Source: Spirochaetaceae bacterium (lineage in GTDB: Bacteria > Spirochaetota > Spirochaetia > Treponematales > Rectinemataceae). Taken from it: a DNA stretch of 64,000 nt. Shown here piece after piece: positions 16,877 through 24,430 of this stretch (within the stretch, counting starts at the first letter, position 1; each line of letters opens with the position of its first letter). Below the pieces are notes generated by a model. The model was not told where the DNA came from, made no database searches, and worked only from the letters and a program-made list of their open reading frames with translations. The DNA lies in the NCBI GenBank assembly GCA_025358255.1, contig JANYKC010000095.1:62001-126000 (forward strand), written 5' to 3'. The translations under genes were made by a program, and so were the position numbers.

Positions 16877-17497
16877 TTACGCTTCCCCCGTGGGAAGAAC
16901 CGCCGGAACCGCCGGGGTGAGCGTCTGTGGCGCTTCCCTGGGGGCTTCGGAAGCCTCCTGGGCTTCGGCGACCTTCTTGATGATCGAAGCCTTGGGGCTC
17001 AACACCATGGACATGAAGCGCCCTTCCATAGAGGGGCTTTTTTCCATGACATAGTAGCCTTCCAGCCTCGACAGCACCGCTTTGAGCACGTCCTCACCTC
17101 GTTCGGTGTGGGCGAGCTCACGGCCGCGGAAACGGATCGTCACCTTTACTTTGTTCGCCTCTTCGAGGAAAGCACGGACGTGCTTGGCCTTGAAGTCAAG
17201 GTCGTGCGTGGCGATCTTGGGTTGCATGCGAATCTCTTTGAGTTCGCCGCCCTTGACCTTCTTGCGGGAGTCTTTGATCTTTTTTTCCTGCTCGAACTTG
17301 AACTTGCCGTAGTTGAGCAGCTTGCACACGGGCGGCACCGACTGAGGAGCCACTTCCACGAGATCGAGTCCTAGCTCGCGGGCGATCCTGATCGCTTCCA
17401 GAGTGGCCACTATACCCCTCTGTTCACCCTTGTCATCGATGAGCCGCACTTCGCGGACGCGGATTTGTTCATTTATCCGCAGGTCTTTGTCTGCCAA
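16877..17497 (-). CDS. infC: Translation initiation factor IF-3, TTG start
   Basis: A 206-aa protein. The N-terminal domain begins [15 protein letters not shown], and the linker and C-terminal domain carry K-E-I-R-M-Q-P-K-I and [10 protein letters not shown]-3 guards start-codon selection and subunit dissociation. The start codon is TTG (17497-17495) behind a strong AAGGAGG; no ATG or GTG fits the family N-terminus. The C-terminus carries an extra ~25-residue Ala/Pro/Thr tail beyond usual IF-3. The leader contains the palindromic element at 17515-17618. First gene of infC-rpmI-rplT. Confidence 0.96.
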   Translation of the reverse strand: MADKDLRINEQIRVREVRLIDDKGEQRGIVATLEAIRIARELGLDLVEVAPQSVPPVCKLLNYGKFKFEQEKKIKDSRKKVKGGELKEIRMQPKIATHDLDFKAKHVRAFLEEANKVKVTIRFRGRELAHTERGEDVLKAVLSRLEGYYVMEKSPSMEGRFMSMVLSPKASIIKKVAEAQEASEAPREAPQTLTPAVPAVLPTGEA

Positions 17498-17514
17498 CTG
17501 CCCTCCTTATAGGC

Positions 17515-17618
17515 TTACTGACCCGGCACCATACTACGTATGCCCCGGCTGATCAACCTGAAGCGCGCCTCGCGCTGGATCGATCAGGCCGCGGCCTGTC
17601 CGGTTGCCGGATCAATAG
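17515..17618. repeat. 104-nt palindromic element (copy 2) in the infC leader
   Basis: Left end TTACTGACCCGGCACC (17515-17530) matches copy 1 in 15 of 16 positions; right end GTTGCCGGATCAATAG (17603-17618) matches in 13 of 16. Total length (104) is almost the same as copy 1 (105). The interior differs in sequence but again folds back on itself: GGCTGATC near 17548 pairs with GATCAGGCC near 17582, with an inner AGCGCG/CGCGCT stem. It lies directly upstream of the infC ribosome binding site and so is probably transcribed in the infC leader. Confidence 0.7.
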
Positions 17619-17643
17619 TTCCCCGAACGGAACTACGAAAACG

Positions 17644-17673
17644 ATTGTAGCATGGGGGCAGGAGCCTCGTCCA
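17644..17673 (-). promoter_or_regulatory. Candidate infC operon promoter
   Basis: Minus strand: TGGACG at 17673-17668, 18-base spacer, TACAAT at 17649-17644. Predicted +1 is near 17637, giving a ~140-nt leader. It would start with a small TAGTTCC/GGGAACTA hairpin (about 17617-17637) followed by the palindromic element. It overlaps the divergent 17730 gene region back to back. Confidence 0.4.
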
Positions 17674-17694
17674 GAGTATCGGGGCGCGGGAAAA

Positions 17695-17723
17695 TTGACA
17701 TGAAGCCGCCAAAACCCTACAAT
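17695..17723 (+). promoter_or_regulatory. Strong promoter giving a leaderless mRNA for the 17730 gene
   Basis: TTGACA at 17695-17700, 17-base spacer, TACAAT at 17718-17723, six bases, then ATG at 17730. Predicted +1 coincides with the A of ATG. Confidence 0.75.
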
Positions 17724-17729
17724 GTGGCT

Positions 17730-18179
17730 ATGACAGGCCAAAGTTTTTCCTCGATCCTCGCCGCTTCGCTCCATCGCAACCAGGCAATCGCGGCGGCCTA
17801 CAAGGAGGCGTCAAGGCGCCTGCTCTCACGGGCCGTATCGGGCCTCGCGGCCTCGGCGGCCGAGCAACGCCGGGAACTCGGGGAGGAGTTGGCCGCTCTC
17901 GCCTCGTCCTTGTCACCGGAGATGTCGGCGCTTCCCCTGGAACTGCCCGATGCCGTGGTCGCCTTGGCCGACTCCCCCGTTCCCGGCATGGACAATCCGG
18001 CGACCATCATAGCCTTTTTCCGCGATGTCGAGGAAGCCGAGCACCAGCTCTACGGGGTACTGGCCACTGCCGCCGCGAAAGACCCCGACGCCAATGCCAC
18101 CCTTTCCGGTTTCGCCGAGCAGGCCAGGAAACGCTCCTCGATAGCCAGTGACCACCTGGACCTCTTGGGCCTTCGATAG
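17730..18179 (+). CDS. Ferritin-like four-helix protein, function unknown
   Basis: A 149-aa protein. The start at 17730 is set by the promoter geometry; an in-frame ATG at 17700 overlaps the -35 box. The sequence is almost all amphipathic helix. An E-E-A-E-H-Q-L-Y segment (about residues 109-116) and a D-H-L-D-L-L near the C-terminus give the E/D-x-x-H spacing seen in rubrerythrin-like di-iron proteins, but the N-terminal pair of metal ligands is less clear. It could be a di-iron or structural helical bundle. Divergent from infC. Confidence 0.65.
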   Translation: MTGQSFSSILAASLHRNQAIAAAYKEASRRLLSRAVSGLAASAAEQRRELGEELAALASSLSPEMSALPLELPDAVVALADSPVPGMDNPATIIAFFRDVEEAEHQLYGVLATAAAKDPDANATLSGFAEQARKRSSIASDHLDLLGLR

Positions 18180-18275
18180 CCCTGTCCTGCCCTTGCGCAG
18201 ATGCCCCACGCGGCCCTGCCCCGGGCAGGCTGCGCTTCTTGCGAAAGGGCCTGGGCCTATGTTAACCTCGCAAGC

Positions 18276-18932
18276 ATGTACGCATTCCTTGTCTTTTCCC
18301 TTCCCCTCGCCATCTTCCTCCTGGATATGCTTGTCTATCCCCGCCAGGAACTGGTCTCGATGCGCCGGGCCTTTGTCCGGGGTCTCGTCGCCGCCCTGCC
18401 CATCTGGCTGCTTTCGCGCATCCCCGGCCTCGTGATCCCCTATTTCTGGGGCTCACCCTTCCTGGCCGTCAACGAATGGCTGGATCGATTCCTGCCCTAC
18501 TCCATCCTTCCGGCGCTTGCCTATGCGGTTTTCTACCGTTATGGCGAACGACTCGGTCCAGGAATGGCACAGCGCCGCCTGACCTCGTTCTACGCAGGCT
18601 GCCTGGCCCTGTTCGGCCTCGGGGAAATGACCAAGGCATGGGGCCATCCTGACATCTATACCGTCATGGTCCTCCCCTTCATCCTTGCCGCAACCACCCT
18701 GGCCGCCCCTCGGATTGTCCTGGCCGCCCTGGGGTCCTGGGGTTTCCGCCGCGCCATCATCATCGGGGCAGGCGCCCTTGTGACCCTGGCGGCGGGGTGC
18801 ATCCTCCCGCTTTTCCTTGCCCAGCTTTGGCCCTTGGCCCTCCTCCTGGCGGGAGTCCTCTGCGCGTCCGCCTGGTTCCTTTCAGCCGCCGGCCTTTTTG
18901 CCCGACCCTCTGCCCCGTTGGCCGCCGGATAA
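18276..18932 (+). CDS. Polytopic inner-membrane protein, unknown
   Basis: A 218-aa protein beginning at ATG 18276, where the hydrophobic sequence starts. About six membrane segments can be picked out (around residues 2-18, 34-50, 68-85, 105-120, 128-150, 160-200), with short loops and few charged residues. No conserved catalytic motif was recognised. No Shine-Dalgarno sequence is present; a weak TATGTT at 18259-18264 would place +1 about five bases before the ATG. Its stop codon lies inside the terminator of the convergent fba gene. Confidence 0.65.
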   Translation: MYAFLVFSLPLAIFLLDMLVYPRQELVSMRRAFVRGLVAALPIWLLSRIPGLVIPYFWGSPFLAVNEWLDRFLPYSILPALAYAVFYRYGERLGPGMAQRRLTSFYAGCLALFGLGEMTKAWGHPDIYTVMVLPFILAATTLAAPRIVLAALGSWGFRRAIIIGAGALVTLAAGCILPLFLAQLWPLALLLAGVLCASAWFLSAAGLFARPSAPLAAG

Positions 18933-18980
18933 AAAAATCCCCGCCGCGTTCGCGACCGGGGTCGCGTTGTCGCGGCAGGG
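18931..18980 (-). terminator. Rho-independent terminator of fba
   Basis: On the minus strand a long stem (CCCTGCCGCG pairing with CGCGGCGGGG, and within it CGCGACC with GGTCGCG) is followed by seven T residues. It lies ~55 bases past the fba stop and overlaps the stop codon of the convergent membrane-protein gene. Confidence 0.85.
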
Positions 18981-19033
18981 AACATGACCACCCAGGCTCA
19001 CGGACCCGGGTCAGGTTTCGCGTCCGGCCCCGA

Positions 19034-20032
19034 TCAGGCCTTGCCTGCGCTGCCAAGGACTTCCTTGTTCTTGTGCATGTAGAGCTTCTTGAGCTCGTCA
19101 CGGGCGGGACCGAGATATTTGCGGGGGTCGAATTCATCCGGTTTCTCGGCAAAGACCTTGCGGACAATCGCGGTCATCGCCAGGCGGCCGTCCGAATCGA
19201 TATTGATCTTGCAGACGGCGCTCTTGGCGGCCTTGCGGAGCTGCTCTTCCGGGATGCCGACGGAATCGGTCATCTTGCCACCGAATTTCTCGATGATCTT
19301 CACATATTCGACCGGCACGCTCGAGGAGCCATGGAGGACGATGGGGAAGCCGGGAAGGCGCTTTTCGATCTCCTCGAGGATGTCGAAGCGAAGCGGGGGC
19401 GGGATGAGGACGCCATCGGCCGTCCTGGTGCACTGCTCGGGCTTGAACTTCGTGCGGCCATGGCTCGTGCCGATGGAGATGGCCAGGGAGTCGACCCCCG
19501 TCTTCTTCACGAAATCCTGCACCTCGTCGGGCTGGGTATAGTTCGAGTGCTCGGCATGGACATCGTCCTCGACGCCGGCGAGGACGCCGAGCTCGCCTTC
19601 CACGGAAACGTAGTCCTTGCGGGAATGGGCGTATTCGCAGACCTTCTTGGTGAGGGCGACGTTCTCGTCGTAGGGAAGATGGCTCCCATCGATCATCACC
19701 GAGGAGAAGCCATGTTCGATGCAATCGATGCAGAGCTCGAGGCTGTCGCCATGGTCAAGGTGGAGGACGATGGGAAGGTTGAAGCCAAGCTCCTTGGCGT
19801 ACTCGACGGCCCCAAGGGCCATGTAACGAAGCATGGTGGCATTGGCATATTTCCGCGCGCCGGCGGAAACCTGGAGGATGACAGGGCTTTTGGTCTCGAC
19901 GCAAGCCTGCACGATGGCCTGCAACTGCTCCATGTTGTTGAAATTGTAGGCCGGAAGCGCGTAGCCGCCGGAGACGGCTTTCTTGAAAAGCTCGACCGTA
20001 TTGACTAGACCGAGCTCCTTGTAACTCACCAT
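19034..20032 (-). CDS. fba: Class II fructose-bisphosphate aldolase
   Basis: A 332-aa protein. The Zn-binding motif L-H-L-D-H-G-D is at about residues 90-96, followed by S-S-V-M-I-D-G-S, V-E-G-E-L-G and a C-terminal V-L-H-G-S-S. Cleaves fructose-1,6-bisphosphate to GAP and DHAP in glycolysis, reversibly. AAGGAG lies eight bases before the ATG. Promoter at 20066-20094 and a terminator downstream make it monocistronic. It neighbours flaA as in Treponema (recalled). Confidence 0.97.
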   Translation of the reverse strand: MVSYKELGLVNTVELFKKAVSGGYALPAYNFNNMEQLQAIVQACVETKSPVILQVSAGARKYANATMLRYMALGAVEYAKELGFNLPIVLHLDHGDSLELCIDCIEHGFSSVMIDGSHLPYDENVALTKKVCEYAHSRKDYVSVEGELGVLAGVEDDVHAEHSNYTQPDEVQDFVKKTGVDSLAISIGTSHGRTKFKPEQCTRTADGVLIPPPLRFDILEEIEKRLPGFPIVLHGSSSVPVEYVKIIEKFGGKMTDSVGIPEEQLRKAAKSAVCKINIDSDGRLAMTAIVRKVFAEKPDEFDPRKYLGPARDELKKLYMHKNKEVLGSAGKA

Positions 20033-20065
20033 ATCAAGGCTCCTTATTTGTATCCCTTCGTTAGA

Positions 20066-20094
20066 ATCTTAGGAAATGCGGGTCCCGGAGTCAA
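20066..20094 (-). promoter_or_regulatory. Promoter of fba
   Basis: Minus strand: TTGACT at 20094-20089, 17-base spacer, TAAGAT at 20071-20066; predicted +1 near 20059. The leader is ~26 nt and contains AAGGAG, so this gene uses ordinary initiation. Confidence 0.55.
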
Positions 20095-20109
20095 GACGCC
20101 GCGGGGCAA

Positions 20110-20139
20110 TTGCCCTGCGGGCCATTCTCCGCATACGAT
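20110..20139 (+). promoter_or_regulatory. Promoter giving a leaderless mRNA for the 20146 gene
   Basis: TTGCCC at 20110-20115, 18-base spacer, TACGAT at 20134-20139, six bases, then GTG at 20146. Predicted +1 is the G of GTG. It is divergent from the fba promoter. Confidence 0.55.
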
Positions 20140-20145
20140 GTTCCT

Positions 20146-21339
20146 GTGGCATCCCTGACCAAACGAAAAAAACGCAACGTCCCTCGCCTCGTCGCCGCGG
20201 TCCTCGTGCTCCTCCTTGGGGCGACGGGCTGGGTGTATTATCACGCGGGCAAGGGCATCATGCTCCGCGAGGGCAGGCTGGCGGCTCCCGCCGTGATCCT
20301 GGACGAAGGATTCGCCCGTTCCCGCCCCAGCCTGGCCGCCGCCCTCTCCGCGGTCGCGGCTGAACTGCCTGGAAGGAGAAGGTACGCCGAGATAAGCCTG
20401 GCTGCCGGACCAGGAGCCTTCCTCGAGGCCGCGGCGGCGAACGGCTACCTTCCCATTGGCCAGAAGGCGCCTCCCGGGATCCTGTCCCAGGCTGCCGGCA
20501 TCATCGCCAGCCCCCTTTTCGCGGCCACCCTCACCGAGGCAGCGCGGCAAGCGGAAGAAAGCGGCATGCAGCCTCCGGGCGGCCCCGGCGAGAGCCGCGA
20601 GGCCCCGCTGAGCCCTGTGACGACCGGTTTTTCGGCGATAGGTGGCGAGGTGCTCGTGACTCCCGAATGGCTTGGCCAGCTTCCGGAAGGCCTGGCCACG
20701 GCGGTGACCGACGCCAGGGCCGCCTACCGCGACATGGGAAAGGCCGCAGGGCTCTATATCGTCGCCCTTAGGGCGACCGCGGCCACAAGCCCAACGACAG
20801 GAGACAGGGGCGCCGCGGGGAAGGCCACGGCAGCCATCCTTTTCCGGGAGCGCCCATCGCGACCGCGGGCCTGCCTGGATGCCTTTATAGAGGGCTTTTC
20901 GGAGCTAGGCATCGGACCACCGGTCGTGGAGACGATGATCGATGCCGCCTTGTCCGATCCCGAGCTCGACGCAAGCGTGGCAAACCTCCTGGCGGCGGAT
21001 ATCCGCGTCGTTCTCGTATCCATCGGCCCGCGCACGCGGGATGCGGAGGGTCGGCTCGAGCGGCAAGGGCTAGCCGTCGGCGCCGACTCCTCCGAGGCTG
21101 CCGAGGTCAGCAACCTCGCCTTTGGCATTGTCCCCGATAACGAAGCCCTGGTCCGGGGACTCGCAAGCCTTGCCGCTTCAGGCAAAAAGATGGAGAGGCT
21201 GGACATTCCGGCGCTTTTGTTTTCCGGCCAAAGCGCATCGAGCTACCAGGCCGGGGACAGCGACCTGGGAAAATGCATCGCCCAGGCGCTCTCGAAGGCG
21301 CAAAACACGAGCGGTTTCGCATATCGCAACCCTTTTTGA
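20146..21339 (+). CDS. Membrane-anchored exported protein, unknown
   Basis: A 397-aa protein. The start at GTG 20146 gives a classic N-terminus: short K-R-K-K-R basic region, then a ~20-residue hydrophobic segment (about residues 12-32), so the protein is anchored in or exported across the inner membrane. The remainder is Ala-rich alternating alpha/beta with strands such as I-R-V-V-L-V-S-I-G, reminiscent of a periplasmic-binding-protein fold, but no family is recognised. No Shine-Dalgarno is present; see the promoter entry. Confidence 0.65.
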   Translation: MASLTKRKKRNVPRLVAAVLVLLLGATGWVYYHAGKGIMLREGRLAAPAVILDEGFARSRPSLAAALSAVAAELPGRRRYAEISLAAGPGAFLEAAAANGYLPIGQKAPPGILSQAAGIIASPLFAATLTEAARQAEESGMQPPGGPGESREAPLSPVTTGFSAIGGEVLVTPEWLGQLPEGLATAVTDARAAYRDMGKAAGLYIVALRATAATSPTTGDRGAAGKATAAILFRERPSRPRACLDAFIEGFSELGIGPPVVETMIDAALSDPELDASVANLLAADIRVVLVSIGPRTRDAEGRLERQGLAVGADSSEAAEVSNLAFGIVPDNEALVRGLASLAASGKKMERLDIPALLFSGQSASSYQAGDSDLGKCIAQALSKAQNTSGFAYRNPF

Positions 21340-21398
21340 GGGCTCGCGGAGGATAAATCGTTTCCTTAAATGCGAAAGGTCGTCCAAGGTGATTGTAT

Positions 21399-21427
21399 TT
21401 GACAAAGCAAGTGACGAAAAATATAAT
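21399..21427 (+). promoter_or_regulatory. Perfect-consensus sigma70 promoter of flaA
   Basis: TTGACA at 21399-21404, 17-base spacer, TATAAT at 21422-21427: both hexamers and the spacing are consensus. It sits in an unusually AT-rich patch. Predicted +1 is near 21434, with a ~47-nt leader containing AAAGGAG. Confidence 0.85.
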
Positions 21428-21480
21428 AAAATGCAACCGCTGATCTTTTATTCGCGGTACCGATCAAAGGAGTTTCAAGG

Positions 21481-22314
21481 ATGAAACAGCACATTGCCCG
21501 GGCGCTATGCCTGTCCCTCGTATTGTTGTCCATCACCGGCGTCGGAAAGCTGTTCGCGGACGAGAATACAATCAACCTGGAATCGGTAGTGATCCAGAAT
21601 TTCGATGATCCCGCCAAAGAGCCTTGGTTCCTCATTGGAAGCAAGTTCTCCACGAAAGACTTCCCCCGGATCAATTACGTCAAGAGCTGGCCCATCTCCT
21701 TGTACGGGTCCAACGCCGACAACAAGGACCTTCGGGCCCTCGGCGTGGCGATGCTCTTTGACCGCAAGGAATACAACTGGGTCGACCTTGTCCCCGGCCA
21801 GAAGACCGGCGACGCCGCGAACCCGACCTACGCCCCCGTCGAACTCCCCCTCCCCGGCCGGGTGAAAATGCTCGACATGTGGATCTGGTCAGCGAACTAT
21901 GATTACTACCTTGAGGCCTTTGTCCGCGACTACAAGGGAATCGTCTATACGATCCCGATGGGGGACCTGAGCTTCGTGGGATGGAAAAATGTCCGCATCA
22001 ACATCCCGGACAACATTCCCCAGTCCAGGAAGTACCTTCCCCGCCGCGAGGGCCTGAAACTCGTCAAATTCCGGATCTGGACGCGCCCGACCGAGATTGT
22101 CTCCATGCCCCCCCGGGGCGATGAGCCGATCCTTGACCCCAAGAGCCCGGATTACGACAAGAAGATGCTGGAGCGGAATATTCCGAAATCGATCAAGTTC
22201 TACTTCGACAACATCAAGGTTCTTACCGATACTTTTGAAACGCTCTTTGACGGAGACAGCCTAGCCAATCCGCAGACGACAGCCTCAGCCTGGGGCACCG
22301 GCGCCAACAAATAA
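21481..22314 (+). CDS. flaA: Periplasmic flagellar filament sheath protein FlaA
   Basis: A 277-aa protein with an N-terminal signal peptide (about residues 1-26, ending A-D-E). The body contains typical FlaA features: an early F-D-D/ W-F-L-I strand, K-S-W-P, repeated aromatic beta strands (M-W-I-W-S-A-N-Y-D-Y-Y-L) and a C-terminal Y-F-D-N-I-K-V-L-T-D. FlaA coats the FlaB core of spirochaete periplasmic flagella and affects filament stiffness. AAAGGAG precedes the ATG. The second flaA copy follows after 11 bases. Confidence 0.9.
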   Translation: MKQHIARALCLSLVLLSITGVGKLFADENTINLESVVIQNFDDPAKEPWFLIGSKFSTKDFPRINYVKSWPISLYGSNADNKDLRALGVAMLFDRKEYNWVDLVPGQKTGDAANPTYAPVELPLPGRVKMLDMWIWSANYDYYLEAFVRDYKGIVYTIPMGDLSFVGWKNVRINIPDNIPQSRKYLPRREGLKLVKFRIWTRPTEIVSMPPRGDEPILDPKSPDYDKKMLERNIPKSIKFYFDNIKVLTDTFETLFDGDSLANPQTTASAWGTGANK

Positions 22315-22325
22315 GGAAGGACGAC

Positions 22326-23102
22326 ATGAAGAAAGCCATTGTCGCACTGCTCGTGATCACGGCCCTGGCCGTGGCCCCTGCGGTATTTGCCCAGACCTCG
22401 GCCACCCCGGCCGCTTCCACAGCGCCCATCATCGGAGGCGCCGATGCGACCAGGATCGGTGTCGATACAGCCCAGCAGAAGCTCCAGACAGTCTCCATCG
22501 AAAAATTCGAAGCCGCCGGATTCTGGAACGTCTATATGTCCGGCGATGAAGGCTACATCCAGGCCCGCCTCTTCGATGGATCGCCCGAAGGGAAGAAGAA
22601 TGAACCGCTCGCGGAGGAGCGCTACGTGGGGATCGACCCCAAGGTCGCGGACAAATACGTCCTGGGCGTCCGGGCGGATTTCTTCCGCCGCGGCTTCAAC
22701 GAGATTTTTGTCATGGCCAAGCGGCCCCTCCCCATTGAGGGAATCACGAAGACCATCACGGTTTGGGTCGTAGGCCGCAACTACAACCATCGCCTCCTGA
22801 TCGTCCTCCAGGACTTCTTCGGCAGGCGCTACGAGCTTCCCATGGGTGTCCTCAACTTCCAGGGCTGGAAGAAGCTCTCCGTCGCCGTGCCGCCCCAGGC
22901 CCCCGATGGAGTCTCCGGCATCGTCCAGCGCAATTTCCACTACAACAACCACATGGGCCTGCGTGTCCTTGGCTTCAAGATCGAATGCGATCCCATGGAG
23001 GCCTTCGGCACGTATTACATCTATTTTGATGACCTGCGCGCCGTTTCCGACCTTTTCGCCGAGGACAACCGCGATCCGGACGACATGGGCGATTCCTGGT
23101 AG
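22326..23102 (+). CDS. Second FlaA-family flagellar sheath protein
   Basis: A 258-aa protein with a signal peptide (residues 1-22, cleavage after V-F-A). It shares FlaA features with its neighbour: W-N-V-Y-M-S strand, G-R-N-Y-N-H, L-N-F-Q-G-W-K and the C-terminal I-Y-F-D-D-L-R-A-V-S-D motif. It has an extra Ala/Thr/Ser linker after the signal peptide and an acidic C-terminus. AGGAAGG lies before the ATG. The two genes form one operon ending in a strong terminator. Which copy corresponds to FlaA1 or FlaA2 cannot be told here. Confidence 0.88.
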   Translation: MKKAIVALLVITALAVAPAVFAQTSATPAASTAPIIGGADATRIGVDTAQQKLQTVSIEKFEAAGFWNVYMSGDEGYIQARLFDGSPEGKKNEPLAEERYVGIDPKVADKYVLGVRADFFRRGFNEIFVMAKRPLPIEGITKTITVWVVGRNYNHRLLIVLQDFFGRRYELPMGVLNFQGWKKLSVAVPPQAPDGVSGIVQRNFHYNNHMGLRVLGFKIECDPMEAFGTYYIYFDDLRAVSDLFAEDNRDPDDMGDSW

Positions 23103-23126
23103 ACCAATCCCGAACAAAAAAGGAAC

Positions 23127-23158
23127 AGGCCCTCCTCAGGCGGAGGGCCTTCTTTTTG
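23127..23158 (+). terminator. Rho-independent terminator of the flaA operon
   Basis: AGGCCCTCC (23127-23135) pairs over nine bases with GGAGGGCCT (23142-23150) around a six-base loop, followed by TCTTTTTG. The histidine-kinase ATG begins three bases after the end of this T-rich tail. Confidence 0.88.
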
Positions 23159-23160
23159 CC

Positions 23161-24339
23161 ATGAATATACATGACAGCTTTGATTTCCTGCGCCGCGTCT
23201 ATTTCTTCAAGGACCTCAAGGACGAGGAGATCAGGCTCGTAGCCCTGTCCTGCACCGAGGAGGAGCACGCCGCGGGAGACATCCTCTTCGTGGAAGGCTC
23301 GACGGCCAACCGCTTCTACATCGTGATCGAGGGCCGGGTCGAAGTCTGGAAAAACTACTACGATCCCAAGCCAGATCTCCTTGCCATCCATGGGCCCGGG
23401 CATTTTTTCGGCGAGATGGCGCTCGTGGATGAGCTGCCCCGGAGCGCGACCGTGGTCGCGAAGGACCAGGTCAAGCTGCTCTATCTTGGCCGTGAGGATT
23501 TCCGGCGCCTCATAAGGGAACGCTCCTCCATCGCGCTTTCGGTGATGACCGCGATCTCCTTCATGGTCCGTTCATCCAACGAGCTCTATGTCGACGACCT
23601 TCGCAAGCGCAACGCCGAACTGGAGGAGGCCTATGCGGAGCTGGAGCAAGCCCAGGCCGAGCGCCTCCGGAGCGAGCGCCTGTCCACCCTTGGGAAGTTC
23701 TCGTCCCTCATCCTCCACGACATCCGCAATCCCCTTTCGATCCTGAAGGGGCAGATCCAGCTCATGTCCATCCACCTTGAGGAACCCGAGAAACTCAAGG
23801 TCAACATAAGGGCGAGCATCTCCGAGGTCGAGCGACTCGAGCGGCTGGCCAGTGAGTTCCTCGATTATTCCCGAGGCGAAATCCGTCTGGACATGGCCAT
23901 AGCCAGGCCTTCGGAGCTCCTGGCCAAGGCCGCCGACCGCGTATCGGAACGGATGCGCCGGAACAGCATCAAGAGCCAGCTCGACCCGGCCTATGACGAG
24001 CCCGTGATCCTGGACGCCGAGCGCATCCTCCGCGCCCTCCAGAACGTGGCGGACAATGCCTGCAAGGCTATGTCCAGCGCGGGAGGGATACTGACGCTCC
24101 GTAGCCAGCGGGACGACGAACTCCTCGTCTTCGAAGTGGCCGATACCGGCGAGGGCATGTCGGAGGAAGTGCTGGCCCATGTTTTCGAGCCCTTCTATTC
24201 GGCTTCAGGACTCGGAGGCACGGGACTTGGCATGCTCATCGTCAAGAACATCGTCGAGGCACATGGCGGAACGGTGCGTCTGCGCTCCGAACGCGGAAAA
24301 GGAACGAGCGTTATCCTTGCCTTGCCGCTGCGCGCCTGA
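23161..24339 (+). CDS. Histidine kinase with N-terminal cyclic-nucleotide-binding domain
   Basis: A 392-aa cytoplasmic kinase. Residues ~10-125 are a cNMP-binding (CRP-type) domain with F-G-E-M-A-L-V-D-E-L-P-R-S-A-T-V, the phosphate-binding cassette. A coiled coil (about 140-170) follows, then a HisKA domain with H-D-I-R-N-P-L (about 185-191) and an HATPase with N box (V-A-D-N-A-C-K-A), G1 (D-T-G-E-G-M) and G2 (G-T-G-L-G-M). No membrane segment, so it should sense a cytoplasmic ligand. No response regulator is adjacent. No ordinary ribosome binding site: the only SD-like GGAGGG is inside the upstream terminator stem. Confidence 0.88.
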   Translation: MNIHDSFDFLRRVYFFKDLKDEEIRLVALSCTEEEHAAGDILFVEGSTANRFYIVIEGRVEVWKNYYDPKPDLLAIHGPGHFFGEMALVDELPRSATVVAKDQVKLLYLGREDFRRLIRERSSIALSVMTAISFMVRSSNELYVDDLRKRNAELEEAYAELEQAQAERLRSERLSTLGKFSSLILHDIRNPLSILKGQIQLMSIHLEEPEKLKVNIRASISEVERLERLASEFLDYSRGEIRLDMAIARPSELLAKAADRVSERMRRNSIKSQLDPAYDEPVILDAERILRALQNVADNACKAMSSAGGILTLRSQRDDELLVFEVADTGEGMSEEVLAHVFEPFYSASGLGGTGLGMLIVKNIVEAHGGTVRLRSERGKGTSVILALPLRA

Positions 24340-24430
24340 GTACATTTGACGAGGCAAGGCGATGGCCCCCACCATGCGACTCAGGGCCTTCATCCTGCCA
24401 CGTTTGCTGGAACATAGGAGGACTTTACCC

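Noticed and set aside
10295-17618. Composite transposon bounded by the two palindromic elements
   Set aside because: The 7 kb between them is housekeeping genes (infC, rpmI, rplT, rpoZ, miaA, helicase) with no transposase; two independent copies are more likely.
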